Shown: one piece after another, positions 1 to 13,496 of the stretch
Layout of the letters: each line of letters opens with the position of its first letter
Numbering within the stretch: position 1 is the stretch's first letter
DNA from: Phaseolus vulgaris
Taxonomy: Eukaryota; Streptophyta; Magnoliopsida; Fabales; Fabaceae
Assembly (NCBI RefSeq): GCF_000499845.2
Contig: NC_023758.2
Coordinates: forward strand, 33,578,608-33,642,607
Reading direction: 5' to 3'
DNA length: 64,000 nt
Notes under the pieces: model-generated
What the model saw: the letters and a program-made list of their open reading frames with translations, nothing else
What the model was told of the DNA's origin: nothing
The model's database searches: none
Made by a program: the position numbers and the translations under genes

Positions 1-68
1 TGAATGATAATAGTTAAGGACTGTTAATATAGTATCTCTTATGCAATGCATATGAGCAAGTGATATAC

Positions 69-2693
69 CTGCAAGTGACTAGCAACGTTTTCTCTAGTCA
101 ACCAGGGAACAGTCATCAAATCAAGAATTTTCTTGGGACCAACTTCTGCCAAACATAAAATATATGTTACGTTATATTACATAAAAGGTAAGGAGGTTCA
201 TGTCAAGTTAACAAAAAGAGTAAGGTCAGAAATTACAATATTGTTTACTTAAGTCATAATTCAGATTTACAGTTAGCAGGGAAGGTTGATAGAAACTTAC
301 TATCAAATCCAATTTGATTCACTGCTTTGACAAATTTCTGATGAAGGTCCACAGACCAAACAACCCTAGCTTTCTTTGAGGGAGAATGATCTCCAAATTC
401 TTTATCGTCGTGTTTGTTATCTGCATCTTTTCTTTTCTTTATTGAGGTAATTTCTTCTACAGCAAACAGGTTACCATCATCGGACTGATCTGATCCATTC
501 ATCATCAAATGAAGGGCTTCAAAACCCTCATGGCTTTCAAAATCTCTTGCTTCATGCATCCTTTTTCTAAAGACGTGTTGCCATATGTTTCTCAGTTCTT
601 TCATCCTTATAGGCTTGAGGAGATAATCACATGCACCATGTTGGACACCTTTCATCACCCTGCTGGTTTCTCCATCAACAGACATCACTGTACAACATTG
701 ACAAATGTGACTTGTCAGCATAGACTTCAACTCAATGTGATCAAAGGATTACTTGATATCACTTAACGAAAAAGTCGAATATATAATATTAAAAGAGAAC
801 TGACTAATGACAGGAAGATCCATCTCAAGTCCAACTTGCTCAAGAAGTTTGAAACCATCCATGTCAGGCATATTGACATCGCTGATCACTATGTCATATG
901 CATCTTTCCTTTCACGAAGTTTTTTCAGAGCCTCTATTGCTAAACAACATGTAGTCACTGAAACATATAATAGAAGAAAATCAGAAGAGAATAAGTAATT
1001 GCTATCCTGACAAGAGCACTCACAAGGGACACAAGATGTGCTATGCTTGCTTCCAAAATTTGCGAATATGAACAGAGTAACAAGAAATTAAAAAGAGGGA
1101 GAAGGAGGGTTTGAATTTGGAAGTTACTAAAGATGTCGATTGAATTAAATACATGAAAGACCTTATGTTACATTTACAAATCGCTGAACTCGAGCTTTTG
1201 CATAGTTCAATCCAATCTAACTTCATAGACTTTTAGATGCTTGGTTGACATAATGTAAGAACAAACTGTCCATGTTATGAAAGCTTTTACTGATACCAAT
1301 GACATTTAGACTAACACTCCTATGACTTCTAAATCATTCCTTCAATATGGAGTCACATCTCTGGTTGGATAGGGCTTCTAAATCATTCTCTCTAAATGGA
1401 GTCACATCACTGGTTGGATTGTATTTCAAGTTGCGTGAGGTTTTTATTTTTGTCATATAAAGTATGTAAATGTTAATGAGTTCCTCTTGCTTAACTGTGG
1501 CATGTCAAATTGCCTCATATTGCTAACCTGGTTCATTAATATGTCATCTTTCAATACACATGATGGCATCAACTAAAAAGAAACCTTATTCTTGATTTCC
1601 ATTCTCTAATTACGGAGGTTAAGAGTTGAAGCTCAGCTCAACTGTGTGCAAATAAATTGAACCCAAAGTGCAAAGATGCATAACGAACAGAAGTAAGCAG
1701 AGGACTTAAACTCTTCTCTACCTGCCACCATAAGGAGACAGGAAAATTTGAACTCAACTAAGTTGTCGGTGTTTTTCTTGTCGTATTGAACTGAGTAGTG
1801 TACACAAAGTTTTGGTGATTACTAAGATGAGTTAATAAATAGGGTCTGATATCAGGTTAGGTTTTATCTCAAAATCAATTGGCATAACAGGGATCCATGC
1901 GTTGCTGGAGCTTCATGGCAACATACAAAACCCCAGGTACTTTTCATTAACCACCCCCTTCAATCTTGATAAGTTTTATCATCCCAACTTCCCACCTTTT
2001 TTTCCTTTACTGAAAAAATGAAAAAAAAAGCTTCGTACTTTGAGAAACCCTTGACTTCAAAATTTACAAAACAAACGACTTAAACTGACCAAACAAAGCA
2101 CCGCTAAGACGCATGCAACCATCAAAATATAGCTCAACATGAACACATACCATCACACACTAAAAACTCAGATACAACAAGCCAAAAACCAGAATCCAAT
2201 CATAGAAGACATACAGCGTAAAACAAGCTCTAAAAAACATAAGAAATGAGTTTCTTCTTAAGTTAAAATCAGCTTATTAAAATTTAGAGAAATTATATCA
2301 TTAAGCTTACACAAATTAACTTATGAACTAACAAATTTGAACTTTGAAAGAAGTTAATTTTATTTCTTCTTCTTATGTTTCTCTTCCAAAAGATTTTACA
2401 GAGAACTTTATCCAATCATGTCCAGCGTAAAGATGTCAAAGTCCTTTTGTACAACAAACCAATACCACAACAAAAGTAGCCGAGTGGAGAAACAAAAGGG
2501 TAACATAACAATTAGCACTGATGATGAGTAAAACAAACCAACCTTCATACAAGCACTTCTTGAGCATCTTTTCAAGGATCCTCAACCATGTTGGATCATC
2601 ATCCACAACGAGAACTCGCAGACCAGCCGGAAAAGCCTCATGGCGTGGCGAAGAGAAGCAACCATTGTCCATGTTGTTGGAGAGAAGTGTCAT
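69..2693 (-). CDS. Type-B response regulator (receiver + GARP/Myb DNA-binding), 5' part, cut by window edge
   Basis: Four coding exons on the minus strand: 2543-2693, 805-957, 301-687 and 69-145. All junctions are GT-AG and the frame is continuous (768 nt, 256 residues so far); the gene continues beyond position 1. The receiver domain spans about residues 25-140. It has the acidic cluster D31-D33, the phospho-acceptor D77 in [10 protein letters not shown] and the conserved K126 in LLKPIR. A basic stretch (KKRK, residues 185-188) leads into a GARP/Myb-like domain from about residue 206 ([15 protein letters not shown]) that runs to [11 protein letters not shown] at the last visible exon. Proteins of this family are nuclear transcription factors activated by His-Asp phosphorelay, typically in cytokinin signalling. 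The start is the ATG at 2693; the reading frame is open a little further upstream but has no other ATG there. The receiver and the linker plus first GARP half fall in exons 1-3, and the 77-nt exon 4 holds the GARP recognition part. The exact paralogue (ARR1/2/11-like or another) cannot be decided without the C-terminus. Confidence 0.93.
1326..1420. repeat. Imperfect 49-bp tandem duplication in intron 1 of the response regulator
   Basis: The block starting CTTCTAAATCATTC at 1326 recurs at 1375. Both copies continue into ATGGAGTCACATC and CTGGTTGGAT with few mismatches. It lies inside the ~1.6-kb first intron, which shows no other coding signal. Confidence 0.7.
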
Positions 2694-2783
2694 ATGGATC
2701 ACTGCTTCTGAGTTCAAGAAAAAAATGGGTTTGGCTTCTTTGGATTTAAATTAAACTTGAAGGGAATATAAGTGTGTTGTGTG

Positions 2784-2790
<7 letters not shown>

Positions 2791-2835
<45 letters not shown>
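2791..2835. repeat. (AT)n microsatellite upstream of the response regulator
   Basis: About 22 uninterrupted AT units lie just after a short GT run, roughly 100 bp upstream of the ATG at 2693. It therefore sits in the promoter or 5' leader of the response regulator. Confidence 0.97.
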
Positions 2836-2838
<3 letters not shown>

Positions 2839-4230
2839 TTTCATGCACTGTGACAAAAAAGCACTAACGAAATATTAACGGTCCCAGTGGCGCACGTTAG
2901 CGCATGTCCCTTTGGGTTATGATCTTCCAATTTTTGTGATGAAGAGAATACTATATACATACTAGGAACAAGGAAGTTGTGTTGAGTTTAAGAGGGTAAA
3001 GAGGATATAAATTTCATGGTGAGAATGAGATTAATTTTTCTGTAAATATCACAAATTTAGTGTACAGAGATAATGGAGTTATAAGAGAACATTGGGTTGG
3101 TTTTGCATTGTGATGTTCAGATTCAAAAATAAACAAAAGGGGTGAGAAGATTTGTTCAAATATCAAAATGTCATATCCAAGGGAAGAAGACAGAATCATA
3201 CTTTTTTTAAAAACGCAATAAAAAATAATTTGTTCAAAATGGAGCCAAACATAAAAAGTGTTCGTATCATTTTTGTAAAATAAGTTTTTTTTTTCTTCTA
3301 TAAACACTTGTCAAAGACAAATTAATATAAAATTGAGAAATAACTTTTTCGTGAAAAAAAATAGTTTATTCATAAGTTAAAAATCTACTTTTTAAAAAGG
3401 TTAAATAAGGAACTTGACTATATTCTTTTATCATTGATAAATTACAGATTTTTTTTCCATTTCTAATATTTTTATCAACCTTTTCATTCTTAATGATTTT
3501 TTTACTTTGCTTTGGCCTAAAACCCATATCTTTATTTCATGTTGTCTAAACAAATTTAGAGATAAGAAAATGTTAAGACAATTTATAAAAAATATGTTTA
3601 AACCTAAAGAATTTAGCTTTGATGAAAGTACTATTGTAACTTACATAAACTAATTTTACTTTACAAAGAACAAAAGTTATATAATTTTTCTATTTTCTTT
3701 GTGAAAAACTTAACTGTGTTTGGTTGTTTTGAAAGTGTATATATATAAGGTGTATTATAATTTTGAAGAGGTTAGTTTATGCATTTGGGTTTGAAGTTGA
3801 AGAGGGTGATCTAGGGTTTATATTGGTATAGAGAAGAAGAAAGGACGTGAGAAGGAGTATTCTTTTTGAAAAAAGGATGTTGGAGATAGGAATTTATTAG
3901 CAAAGGGGACAAGAAGTATGCATAAAGAGGACATCACCTCTATGTTGTCTGCTTAGTAGTATCTTTGTGAAAAGGAAAAATAAGAAGACAAACCGTTTGT
4001 GGAAAGGCACGTGGAATGCATTTCAGAGACAAGAGAATATGGTTAGACAAGCCAAGACATTTTTATCAACACTTGCAAATGTATTTTCTAGTTATGTAAT
4101 CTTGAAAAAAATTGTGAGTTATTTTAGGTTTTTATTCCTATGGACTACAAATTGATGTTGAAGAAAAAATTGTGTAGTTTTATTTAAATTTTCTGGTGTA
4201 TAATTGATTAGTTAATTCTCTAAAACTAAT
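2836..4230. other. A+T-rich intergenic, no gene recognised
   Basis: This is the upstream flank of the response regulator. Short open frames here have random-looking composition and no family resemblance. Confidence 0.6.
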
Positions 4231-4985
4231 GTTGTGTTTGGATTAAGGGATGGAAGTGTGAGATGTAAGAGAATGGATATGTGAAGATTTGAGAGAAAAA
4301 TATGAAAAAAAATTAGTGTGTTTGGATTAGGGTATGTTAGATGAGAAAAATTATCGAAATTTGTAACTGATGTGATGGTTGTGAAAGTATTTTTATTTTT
4401 TTTAAAGGTGTAAAATATAAAATTACAAATTTACCTTTCTCTTTAAAAAAAATAGAATAATCAAATATTAGATATTTTGTATAAATTTGAATGAATTAAA
4501 ATTATTAGTAGTATAATCTGATATAGTTTAATAATTAATTTTTGTAAAAAATATTCGAGTTACTTGTTAAAAAATAATTTGCATATAAAATTTTAAATAT
4601 ATGTAAAAAGTGTCAATTGTTATAGAGAAATAAATAATTTAAATGTTGATAAATTTAAAATTTGTAATTGGAAATTATTTTGTATTAAATGTAAATATTA
4701 TTATTATATTTATAATAATTATTATTATATAATTTGTTTATCATAAATAAGTATATATATTTTTATTAAAATTTTATTTTATTATTAATTATTATTATTT
4801 CATTTTATTAAAATACATATGTTAGTTAAATTTATTTAATAATGGTAAATTCGGAAATAACCTCATGCTGACATTATTTTTTCTTTTTTTCTTTTTTTCA
4901 TTTTAAGAGGAAAAAAAATTTGTTATTCACACTTACATCATCTCTTTCTCTTTCGCACAAAATCCTCAATCTAAATAATTGATAT
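4231..4985. mobile_element. Possible MITE-like element with weak terminal inverted repeats
   Basis: The left end reads GTTTGGATTAAGGGAT. The right end, read on the minus strand, is ATTTAGATTGAGGATT, with purine-rich sequence following on both sides. A second copy of the left motif (GTGTTTGGATTAGGG) occurs near 4317. The interior is extremely A+T-rich and non-coding. The match is imperfect and no target duplication was identified, so this is a tentative call. Confidence 0.25.
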
Positions 4986-7900
4986 CCTCTCATATATTTT
5001 GCTTGTCAACATTACATTCACATAAACAAACAAGTTTAAGTGTATAAGGTGTAAAAAGAGTATCATTTAACATGTTATACTATTTAATGGAATTTTGAGA
5101 TCTTAGAAAATACATGAGATGATGAGGAAAAATAATCTAATTCTTAGATGCAAAAGTAAAGGAGATTTTTAGAATTTTGTAATTATAAAGGAATAAAACT
5201 TATGAATCACACTATGAAATTGGTTGAGCCATAATAAGAGAATAATGAATTTGACTCTATGCTGAAAAATGTATAACAAAAATCATTTACCCTTTGTGAA
5301 ACTCATGGAAATGTAAGAAAGTAAAAAAAATCATTTACCCTAAAAAAATACAAAATTAATTTATATTATAGAAAAGGAATATGATTGAGTGTCTCCAAAA
5401 CCAAATTTTCTAAAAAAATATTAAAAAATATGTTTTAAGTAACTTATATCGAAATTATAAAAAGTCTCATATGATGTAACTATTAATGTGAGAACTATGA
5501 GTTAAAGACTACGAATTTTTCTAAAAGAATATAACTATATATAAGAGTTTGACTCTTTATTTAATCTAGTCTTAGATGTGCTTACCAATAATATATACAA
5601 AATTGTCTGTAATTGTATGAATTCATTTTGCAAATTTTATACTTTTGATTCAAGGGAAGAAGTTATGTTTTCACTTGAATGAGTGTAGGACAAAGTATGT
5701 TTACAATTAAGTAAGAAACAAAAAAGGAAAATGATTTAGAATTAGAAGTAAAAAAAAAAAGTTACAACGCAAGTTTCAAAATTTAAACATTGTTTGACTA
5801 GTTATATTCTGTAATTAATGACAATTGTTGATTTTTTTATTGACAACAAAAATAAAAATAAAAGTAAAATGCAAAATAGCACTTAAAATAAGAATGCTAA
5901 TAATTAATTGTGTGGTTTTAGAAAATGATAAAATATAAGATGAACAGATAGAGGATATTGATGTAACATCAACCAAAAAATTTGGTTAATATGGCTTAGA
6001 CAAGTGTAAAGAAGGTCACTAGAAACATCTACGGAAGAGAATAAACCACATGATTTTTATCACTATAAAATGCAAGAGAGAAATAAAAATCAAAAGAAAT
6101 TTCATAACATCCTATTATAGAGAATTTAATCTTTAATCCAACTAAATTCACATATTATCACAATAAGAAAATCTCTAAATATTAATGGATTTCACTATTC
6201 TACTAATAAATTTCTAAATATTAATGGATCCCACTATTCTACTAATAAATTACAAGTATATTATTACGGTTATTTATTTTTTCCTAATGTGATCATGAAA
6301 TCACTCATACATATTTAATTACATAGTATTTCTAGTTAAAATAAGCAAAACATATTAGGTTATTCATTAAACTTTTTTTAACTTAGTACTTATACATATT
6401 TCCAAGCTAAGTACACAAGGTCTATCCAAATTATGTAACAATAAAGTTGTTTGATTACAATGTTCACAATCTCTAGAGTGAATATGAATAATATTTCATT
6501 CCTCTTGGAGAAAAACATCATATTCAAGTGAATGATTTACAATTAAATATTTATATAAACTTAGTCCTATAGTAAACAAACTACTATTCTTGAACTTAAG
6601 GCTTTAAAATTTTATCACTTGTGTGTGTAACATTCATGGTGGCTCTTAAAACTTTTCTCTTTCTTATTCACCAACCTTTTTCATGGTGATGGAAAATTCT
6701 AAGTTTTTTTTTTTTTTTAGATTTTTTCAATATAGAGCACAATCTAAATCGATTATCAAAGGACATGTATATATTGTATTCAATGTTTAATATTTTTTCT
6801 ATACAAATTAATTTGTGGGTTCAAGTTTAGAATGCAAAAAATTATAAAATACAAATGGAATTTCAAAACAAAAGGTCAAGAAATGAAAGTTCAATTCAGA
6901 TTTTCAAGATTTGTACAATTTCTCTTATCATAATTATCTAAATATTCAAATCAAAGTTTGAACAATTAATTGGTTCAATTAATAAATTCAATAAAAAATG
7001 CCATTGAATAAAAAATCTGAGTAAATCAAAATATCATTCAATCTAATATGTATATAATTATTAAATCAAGATTCAATATATTCCTTATTTGATTCTAAAA
7101 TTAAAACACAATTTAATATCATAAAATGTAAATATGAAATTAAAGAGAAGAAGAACAAACTCAAAGTATTAAACAATAATTACAGTAAAACTTAATTCAG
7201 ATTGTATGATCTTGATTCTTTGAATTGAATTTTAAAAATTGGTTCTCAATTGATGAAGATTGAAGAACACAAAAGAAAAGAGAAGATGGAAAGACAATTA
7301 TGAAATTTGAGAGAAAAGGAGAGGAAAAATAAATTCTAAACTTGAAAAACTAAACATATGAATTCAATATGTTTAACTAGAGCTTATTTATTTGTATGTA
7401 AGATCTGATTAGCTGTATTCACAAATATAATTATGGCTCTAATTAGGTATATAAACTAAGAAAGTCAAATCTACATGACTTTTAATACAAAAATACAACA
7501 AATTTGCCTCAATTTTTTTTAAAATCATAAAAAATAGAAGAAAACTTTGAATCCATAAAAACATTTACTCATTTTGAAGCCTTGGAGATGTAGAATCAAA
7601 TGCAATAGGATTCAACCAAAAATAATATCTATAGAAAAAGTTATGGCAAAAAGAGTAAGCAAATGTCAAATTGGTTAGAAATACAAAATTAAAACAATTA
7701 TGTATATTGAATCCAATTTATTACAACTAAAAATAAATTATTTAAAAACTCTAAATAAAGTATATTGAAATTATTTTCAATGTACATTAAATCTATAAAT
7801 GTGTGCACAAAATATGTGTTTCCATGGTGTGTTTCTTATATAGTTGTCCAAAATAGTTATTATTATGTGTACTTTTTGAGTCATTGCTTATTAGAACTTT

Positions 7901-8549
7901 TCTTAGAGGGTGATGATTTTATTTTGACATCCTCAAACTTGTTATACTTCGAGGTGATTAAAATAAAATTTCTTATCTTTACAATTCACTTTATGTCACT
8001 AACAATACCAAAAAAGGGTTTCACACATTTATAATTGGTATTTGTGTCAAGATCTTTTTGAGATAGCCATTGTGTGCTAATTGTAGGAAGCTAAGTGTTA
8101 AGATTTTTTACATATTAGTCTCTTTAAATTGTGTATATTCTACTTGACCTGGATTGTTTGATGATTGATGATATCATAGGAGACATTTGTTGATAAGTGC
8201 TCCATCACGATCATCTAATCTTGTTTCTCCTTAGAGAGATGTATGATCTTCAATATTAATGTCTAACATTGCATAAATCTAAGAATACTCTTGAGAATTT
8301 TCTCTTTATCTTCTTACTTCTCATGATTTTCTTCTTACTTCTCTTGATCTTCTTGTTGTTTCTTTATCTTGTTTGCTTCTGACACTTCACAATGAAAATT
8401 TGTTTCAACACAATTTTCTCAACTTTCATTCTCTTTGACTTAAAGGGCCCATGCCATGAGGATAAGTTTTGTGGTCAAGAAGAATATGGTTGTCTGCAAA
8501 TGACAAAATCGTTTGGTGTTTTCTTACTTCTTCTTGTAACTCTTATTGA
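4986..8549. other. A+T-rich intergenic, no gene recognised
   Basis: No convincing coding exon. Apart from the 39-bp tandem pair at 6174-6251, I see only low-complexity A/T runs and short chance frames. Confidence 0.6.
6174..6251. repeat. Two tandem copies of a 39-bp unit
   Basis: The unit beginning TCTAAATATTAATGGAT occurs at 6174 and again at 6213, followed in both by CACTATTCTACTAATAAAT. The copies differ at only a few positions. Confidence 0.85.
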
Positions 8550-9138
8550 TTTTTTTTTATCAGCAAATAATAAATTAAATTAATAGGATACTTCAGGGGT
8601 ATCCCAACCCTTATACAAAAAACCTTGCTCTTCCCTCTTACTCACTAGATACACAAGTATGTAAAGAAGCTTAAAACTTGCTTCCCTATTACTAGATATA
8701 TGAATTTGTAAGCTGGGAAGATTTTCTCAGAAAACCTTAAAAACAACATCCCTGTATTACATCAGGCCAGGAACCAACCTACTGATTCTTAAGACTTACC
8801 TCACGCCTTTTATCAGCCCTTTTGAGTTATGATCCAGGCCTTATAGCAGATTGTATTAGACCAAATTTCAGTTCCTTCGATTTGCTCGAGGTTCCTTTCA
8901 CAAAACTACCCCACAACTTCTGAATCAGTTCTCCCCTATTGTGGCTCTAACTCGTGCCTTCCTGCTTCCCTCCTATGCAATACACCCTTGTGCAGATGCA
9001 CTAAAGTCAGATCTTCCTAGGCCTACAGCAACCACTTATTGATGATACCTTTGTAGTATCGTCTAAGACTTTTGGAAAACTTTGTACTCTCGTGTAGCAT
9101 TAATCTTCTTCTTTTGTGAGGTTGTCTAACATGACCTT
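8550..9138 (-). mobile_element. Probable LINE 3' tail (minus orientation)
   Basis: On the minus strand the segment ends in a run of A (T-run at 8550-8558) preceded by TTTGCTGATA. Just upstream is the phrase GGGATACCCCTGAAGTATCC. The tail of the clearer LINE at 32.6 kb is closely similar (CCACCCCTGAAGTGG ... TTGCTGATC plus A-run). The rest is notably less A+T-rich than its surroundings but has no open reading frame. Its far end coincides with the start of the CACTA-like repeat at 9139, so the original 5' limit is unknown. Confidence 0.4.
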
Positions 9139-9391
9139 CACTACAAGAAAATCATTAAATATAAATTAATTTTAGAGACCAAAATAATTAGTTATTATTT
9201 GACTAAATTAGAGATCATTAAACTAAAAAATTATTGGTATCTAAAGCAATTTCTATTATTAATAAAAATTTATAAAATAGTTTCTAAATTAGTATCTAAC
9301 CATTAGCTACCAAAGTTTTAGTTACTTACTAATTTATAATCTAAAATATTAGTAGCTAAAACCTTGGTAGCTAATCTAGATACTATTGAAC
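9139..9391 (+). mobile_element. CACTA-type MITE/foldback copy, truncated
   Basis: It begins with CACTACAAGAAAA, the classical CACTA-superfamily terminus. The sequence resembles the foldback at 18.1-18.5 kb over its whole length, including ATTTCTATTATTAATAAA. Its last part (AGCTACCAAAGTTTTAG ... CTAAAACCTTGGTAGCT) is a palindromic centre, after which the right arm is missing. No transposase is present, so it is a non-autonomous remnant. Confidence 0.6.
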
Positions 9392-10593
9392 AATGTGTTT
9401 TGATGTTTCCAAATTTGCTTGGAAGACTTGAAGGATCTAATGCTGTGTGTGTGTTATTTAGTAGATTTTGAGTTGTCAATTTACATCTAATATTGATGCA
9501 AATTCACTTGATTCTTAATCTCTTTTGAAAGAAGTGTTAATTATATTTTCACTTATTGATGCAAGTTACTATTTTAAATTATATTTTCATTATAAACATG
9601 CTAGTTTTACATTAAAGATAATTAGGTCCATTAGCGAAATTAGTAATAATTTTTTATTTATTTAAAAGCTCCTACTAATAGAATTTAAAATAAATTTTTA
9701 ATCTAGACCATGAATTTAAAAAAGGTTAGAATAACCTTAAAAGAATAGTGTGTCAATACATCATATTAAAGCCTTAGATTTGAAAAAATACGTTACACCT
9801 ATTTTATTTAAAGATTAGCTTGACCCATTTTTATCTTATTTGTATATTTTAAAAATAGCTTTAAAGCATTCTAATTACTTTAAAAGGATATAAGATAATC
9901 ACGTTTAATGGATTTTTTCTTGCATATTTCTAGTTTTATAAATTTGTTTTTACACAAATATTAAAAAAATAAAAAATACAATTCATGTTTAAAATAAACA
10001 AACGGCTATAATATTTTCCCAAGATATTATAATCCATACCTAATTAATATAATTATGGGAAAAAATTAAATTAAAATAGTATTTTATATTTAAGCTAAAG
10101 TAATCAATCACCCAATGGAGCAAATGAAGCATCCCACCACATTTAATTGGAGAAATAGTAATGCCCTTCTTAGCCAATATGCTTATGCCATGCATTCAAA
10201 ATACTTGAGACTCTTTTTTTTTCTTACCACATACTATGTTCTTCTAATAAAATAATCACTGAAAAGTTACCCATTTCTTATACTCCAATACTACTATAGT
10301 ATGAATAAACATAATTAATATGAGATAGAAAGAGAATAGAATAATTGAGTCCCTAATTAATTTCAGTAACTCAATGATTTGGGTCCAAAAACCTTAAAAT
10401 ATTAAAGTGGGTGTGCATGAAAACCCTATTTTTTTTTATTGTTTGATGCTTGGTAAGCCCTTATAATGCAAATCAACTTTACGTACTTGGAACTTTATTT
10501 TATGGTTATAAATGGTGGAATTTTATACGACATAAATGTGTTTGGCATCCAACATTTACAGGTTTAGAAGGTGATGATGTTGTCAAAGCCTAA

Positions 10594-10782
10594 ATGATGG
10601 GTTCCAAAAAGAAGCATTCCAATTCTAACCAAGACATAACACATCAAAACGAAGAGGGACAAAACATCAGTGTCAGGTCAGGGCACACTAAAACCCTACT
10701 TCTTTGTCTCCAAACCATTGGTTTGTGTTTTCTCACTTTTTTGCTCATAAATTGTAACCTCTTCAATGTTACGTACACATGA
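10594..10782 (+). CDS. Small hypothetical ORF with a hydrophobic C-terminal half
   Basis: A 62-codon frame starts with two adjacent ATGs. The first half is polar and basic (MMGSKKKHSNSNQ). Residues ~35-57 form a hydrophobic stretch (LLLCLQTIGLCFLTFLLIN) that could span a membrane. The local sequence is less A/T-biased than its surroundings. No family resemblance is seen, and no promoter, splice partner or conservation evidence is available. It may simply be a chance frame. Confidence 0.15.
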   Translation: MMGSKKKHSNSNQDITHQNEEGQNISVRSGHTKTLLLCLQTIGLCFLTFLLINCNLFNVTYT

Positions 10783-13463
10783 CGAAATCAGGATTATAGA
10801 GGTTTTTTATGAGAATCATCACACTTACACTCTAAATTTACAAAAACTTGTAATCTGTATGGAAATTTTTCTTTATAAAATATTTTTTATAAATTAACTT
10901 TTTTTTTCAAATAAAGAAACAAAAATATGAAAAATATAAAAGTTTTACATATTAAACTATAATTAAATATGTTTTTTTATATATATTTTTAAATCTAAAA
11001 TTAATTTTTATCTTTAATCTAAACTTTGAAATAAAATTATTAAATAAGTAATTAAATTGACTTATTTCATAATTTTCCTTAGTACAAGTATTATAAGGTC
11101 TAAAATTTGAATTAAAAAAAATAATTTTCTATTATAATACATAGACGGAAATATATTTAATCCATTAATTTATATATAACAAATTTTAAACTTTACAAAT
11201 ATTTATTTAACTTGTTTGTTGTATAAAATTTTATAGAAAATTTTATTCAAGCATATTCTTAATGTTTTTTATAAATCTATATTATGTATTATTATTATAT
11301 TCAAGACTTTATTCAGAGAAATAATATCAACTATAAATTCGTACTTAAGAATTAAGACTATTAGTTTCTCTAATATTTACAGTGATTATTTTGCTACTGT
11401 ATCATCTAAGTTATTGTTTTTTTTTTTCAAATTTTGAACCTTTAACGACTCCGGGTTTTCAGAAAAATATTAAAACAAAAAGAGAATGAGAGACAGATAA
11501 AAGAAAGAAAAATGTTTTTTAAATGAATATATTAAATATTTAGAATATGTATTTATAATAAAATAATGGTTGAGTTTTATAAATTTTAAGAGTAAATAAA
11601 TCTTAACTAATTACTACAACAATTATTTTTATTTTTTTACTCTTATTTTCTAATTGATAATTATTTGAATGATATATAATATTAACTTTTGAGAAATTTA
11701 AAGTGTAGAGTCGAAATGAACTATTTTAATAATATATAAGAAGAAAAACATATATATATATATATATTTTAAATATTGAGTTGTTTTTAATCAGCAATAA
11801 AAAATAAAATAAAAATTTAAAATATTGAGTTGAAGAAGATTTAATATATCTTATATAATTTGATTCGTGATTTATTCAATACAGTCTCTAAAATTAAAGT
11901 AATAAAAACTTAAAATTATAAATGAATGTAACACCAATAAATATTAAGACTAGATCTTGTATTACTATTCCAATTATTTAATCATTTGTTAAATAAATAA
12001 ATTAAGTGTTGTATGACACTAAAAAATAGAAGTGTAAATATGTTGTAATTAACTCCAAGATCCACTCAATCCATTTTCGTGGACACATTGGGATGTATCT
12101 TAAGGAAACTCACTTAAATTTCAAATTCGATAAATTCGGTAAAAGAAGTATATAATAAGAATATAATAGCTTTTCTCCTATTTAATAAATATTAAAAATA
12201 TGTATTTTAAGATGACTTTTTTAAGAGTTTATTATTTTCTTTTAAATTATACAACCCCAATTGTCGAATTCAACACAATCCAATTATAATTTAATTGCAT
12301 AAGATCGATAAATTAAAATAGATACACTCAACATAATATAATTTAATTTAATTAAGTTGGATCAAGATTTAGATTAAATTCAATGTTCTAAATAATTTTT
12401 GTGTGCAATATGTTAGTTTTTTTAATTTATAAAAATGAATAAAAACTATTTGATTACATGTTACATAAAGATTAATTAAAGCTATGACTAGATTGGACTA
12501 TGTGATGCTTTTTTAACTCCTATGGATTCCAAACTAACTCAAGAGCCAAACCCTTTTTACCTTCATCATTTGTAAAACTAAAAGTAAATGTTGTGGTGGA
12601 AACTTAATGACCACAACCAAAAATAAAGGTGATGATGACCACTAACAAGTCTAAACTTAATATATTATTTAAATAAAAATATAAACTTAATTAGATAAAA
12701 ATAAAATAAAATAAAGGGTTTGAAATTGGAAGTGACCATAGATGATTACTAAATATTAATGGAGGTTGCACTAAAACAAAACCAAAATAAAAATCAATAG
12801 GTATCTAATTATCTCATCCCATTACAATCAATAGACACATTGCGTGCAACACAATGACATAAGATGATCCAATCAATAAAAGCTATAACCCACATTATAT
12901 ATATTATATATATAAACCTACTAGAGCAATGCGCACTTCATTTATATTCTCTTTCATTTTCTTTCCTCAGATGAGACTTGTCACATTTTAAAACCATATG
13001 CATTAAAGTTTATAATAAATAATACATCATTGATAGCATATTCTTTATATATTTTCAATTAGTTACAAACTAAAAACTAGTTAAGAGAATTAAATAAGTT
13101 TTTGATACTCCATTTTCAAATTTGTATCTAGCCTTTTTTAATGTTTTTTTATGTTCATTTAACTACCATGTTTAGTTGGAAAAAATAATTATTCTCTTAG
13201 TTTTAAATTAATGTCATGGCTAATTCAAAAGTAGAGTTATATTTTAAGACATTAAGATACCATCTTCCAAAAGTTTAAGATAATGAATTGTTTATGAGTC
13301 TTAATGTATGAATTGTGAGTATGTGGGTCAATTTTTTAGAGTGATAAAAAAGGGTTATTGAAGTAAAAATTTATAAAAAAGAAGAAGAAGAACATAGGAA
13401 TGAAAAGTATTAAAAACTTTGAGGCTTATGATTGTGGAGGAAAAAGGTTAGTTTGAGAGGTTT

Positions 13464-13496
13464 GGGGGGGTGTTGAGTGGGGTGGAGTAGGGAGGG
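13464..13496 (+). other. G-run cluster with G-quadruplex potential
   Basis: Four G-runs (7, 4, 3 and 3 G at 13464-13470, 13479-13482, 13490-13492 and 13494-13496) lie within 33 bp in a purine-rich segment. One loop is 8 nt, just outside the usual 1-7 nt rule. Confidence 0.5.

Noticed and set aside
2694..2717. An upstream extension of the response regulator N-terminus
   Set aside because: The extra residues begin at a TTG, not an ATG. In a plant gene the ATG at 2693 is the credible start.
3967..4155. Lys-rich 62-residue plus-strand frame
   Set aside because: Composition follows the A/T-rich sequence, there is no family resemblance, and no supporting exon lies nearby.
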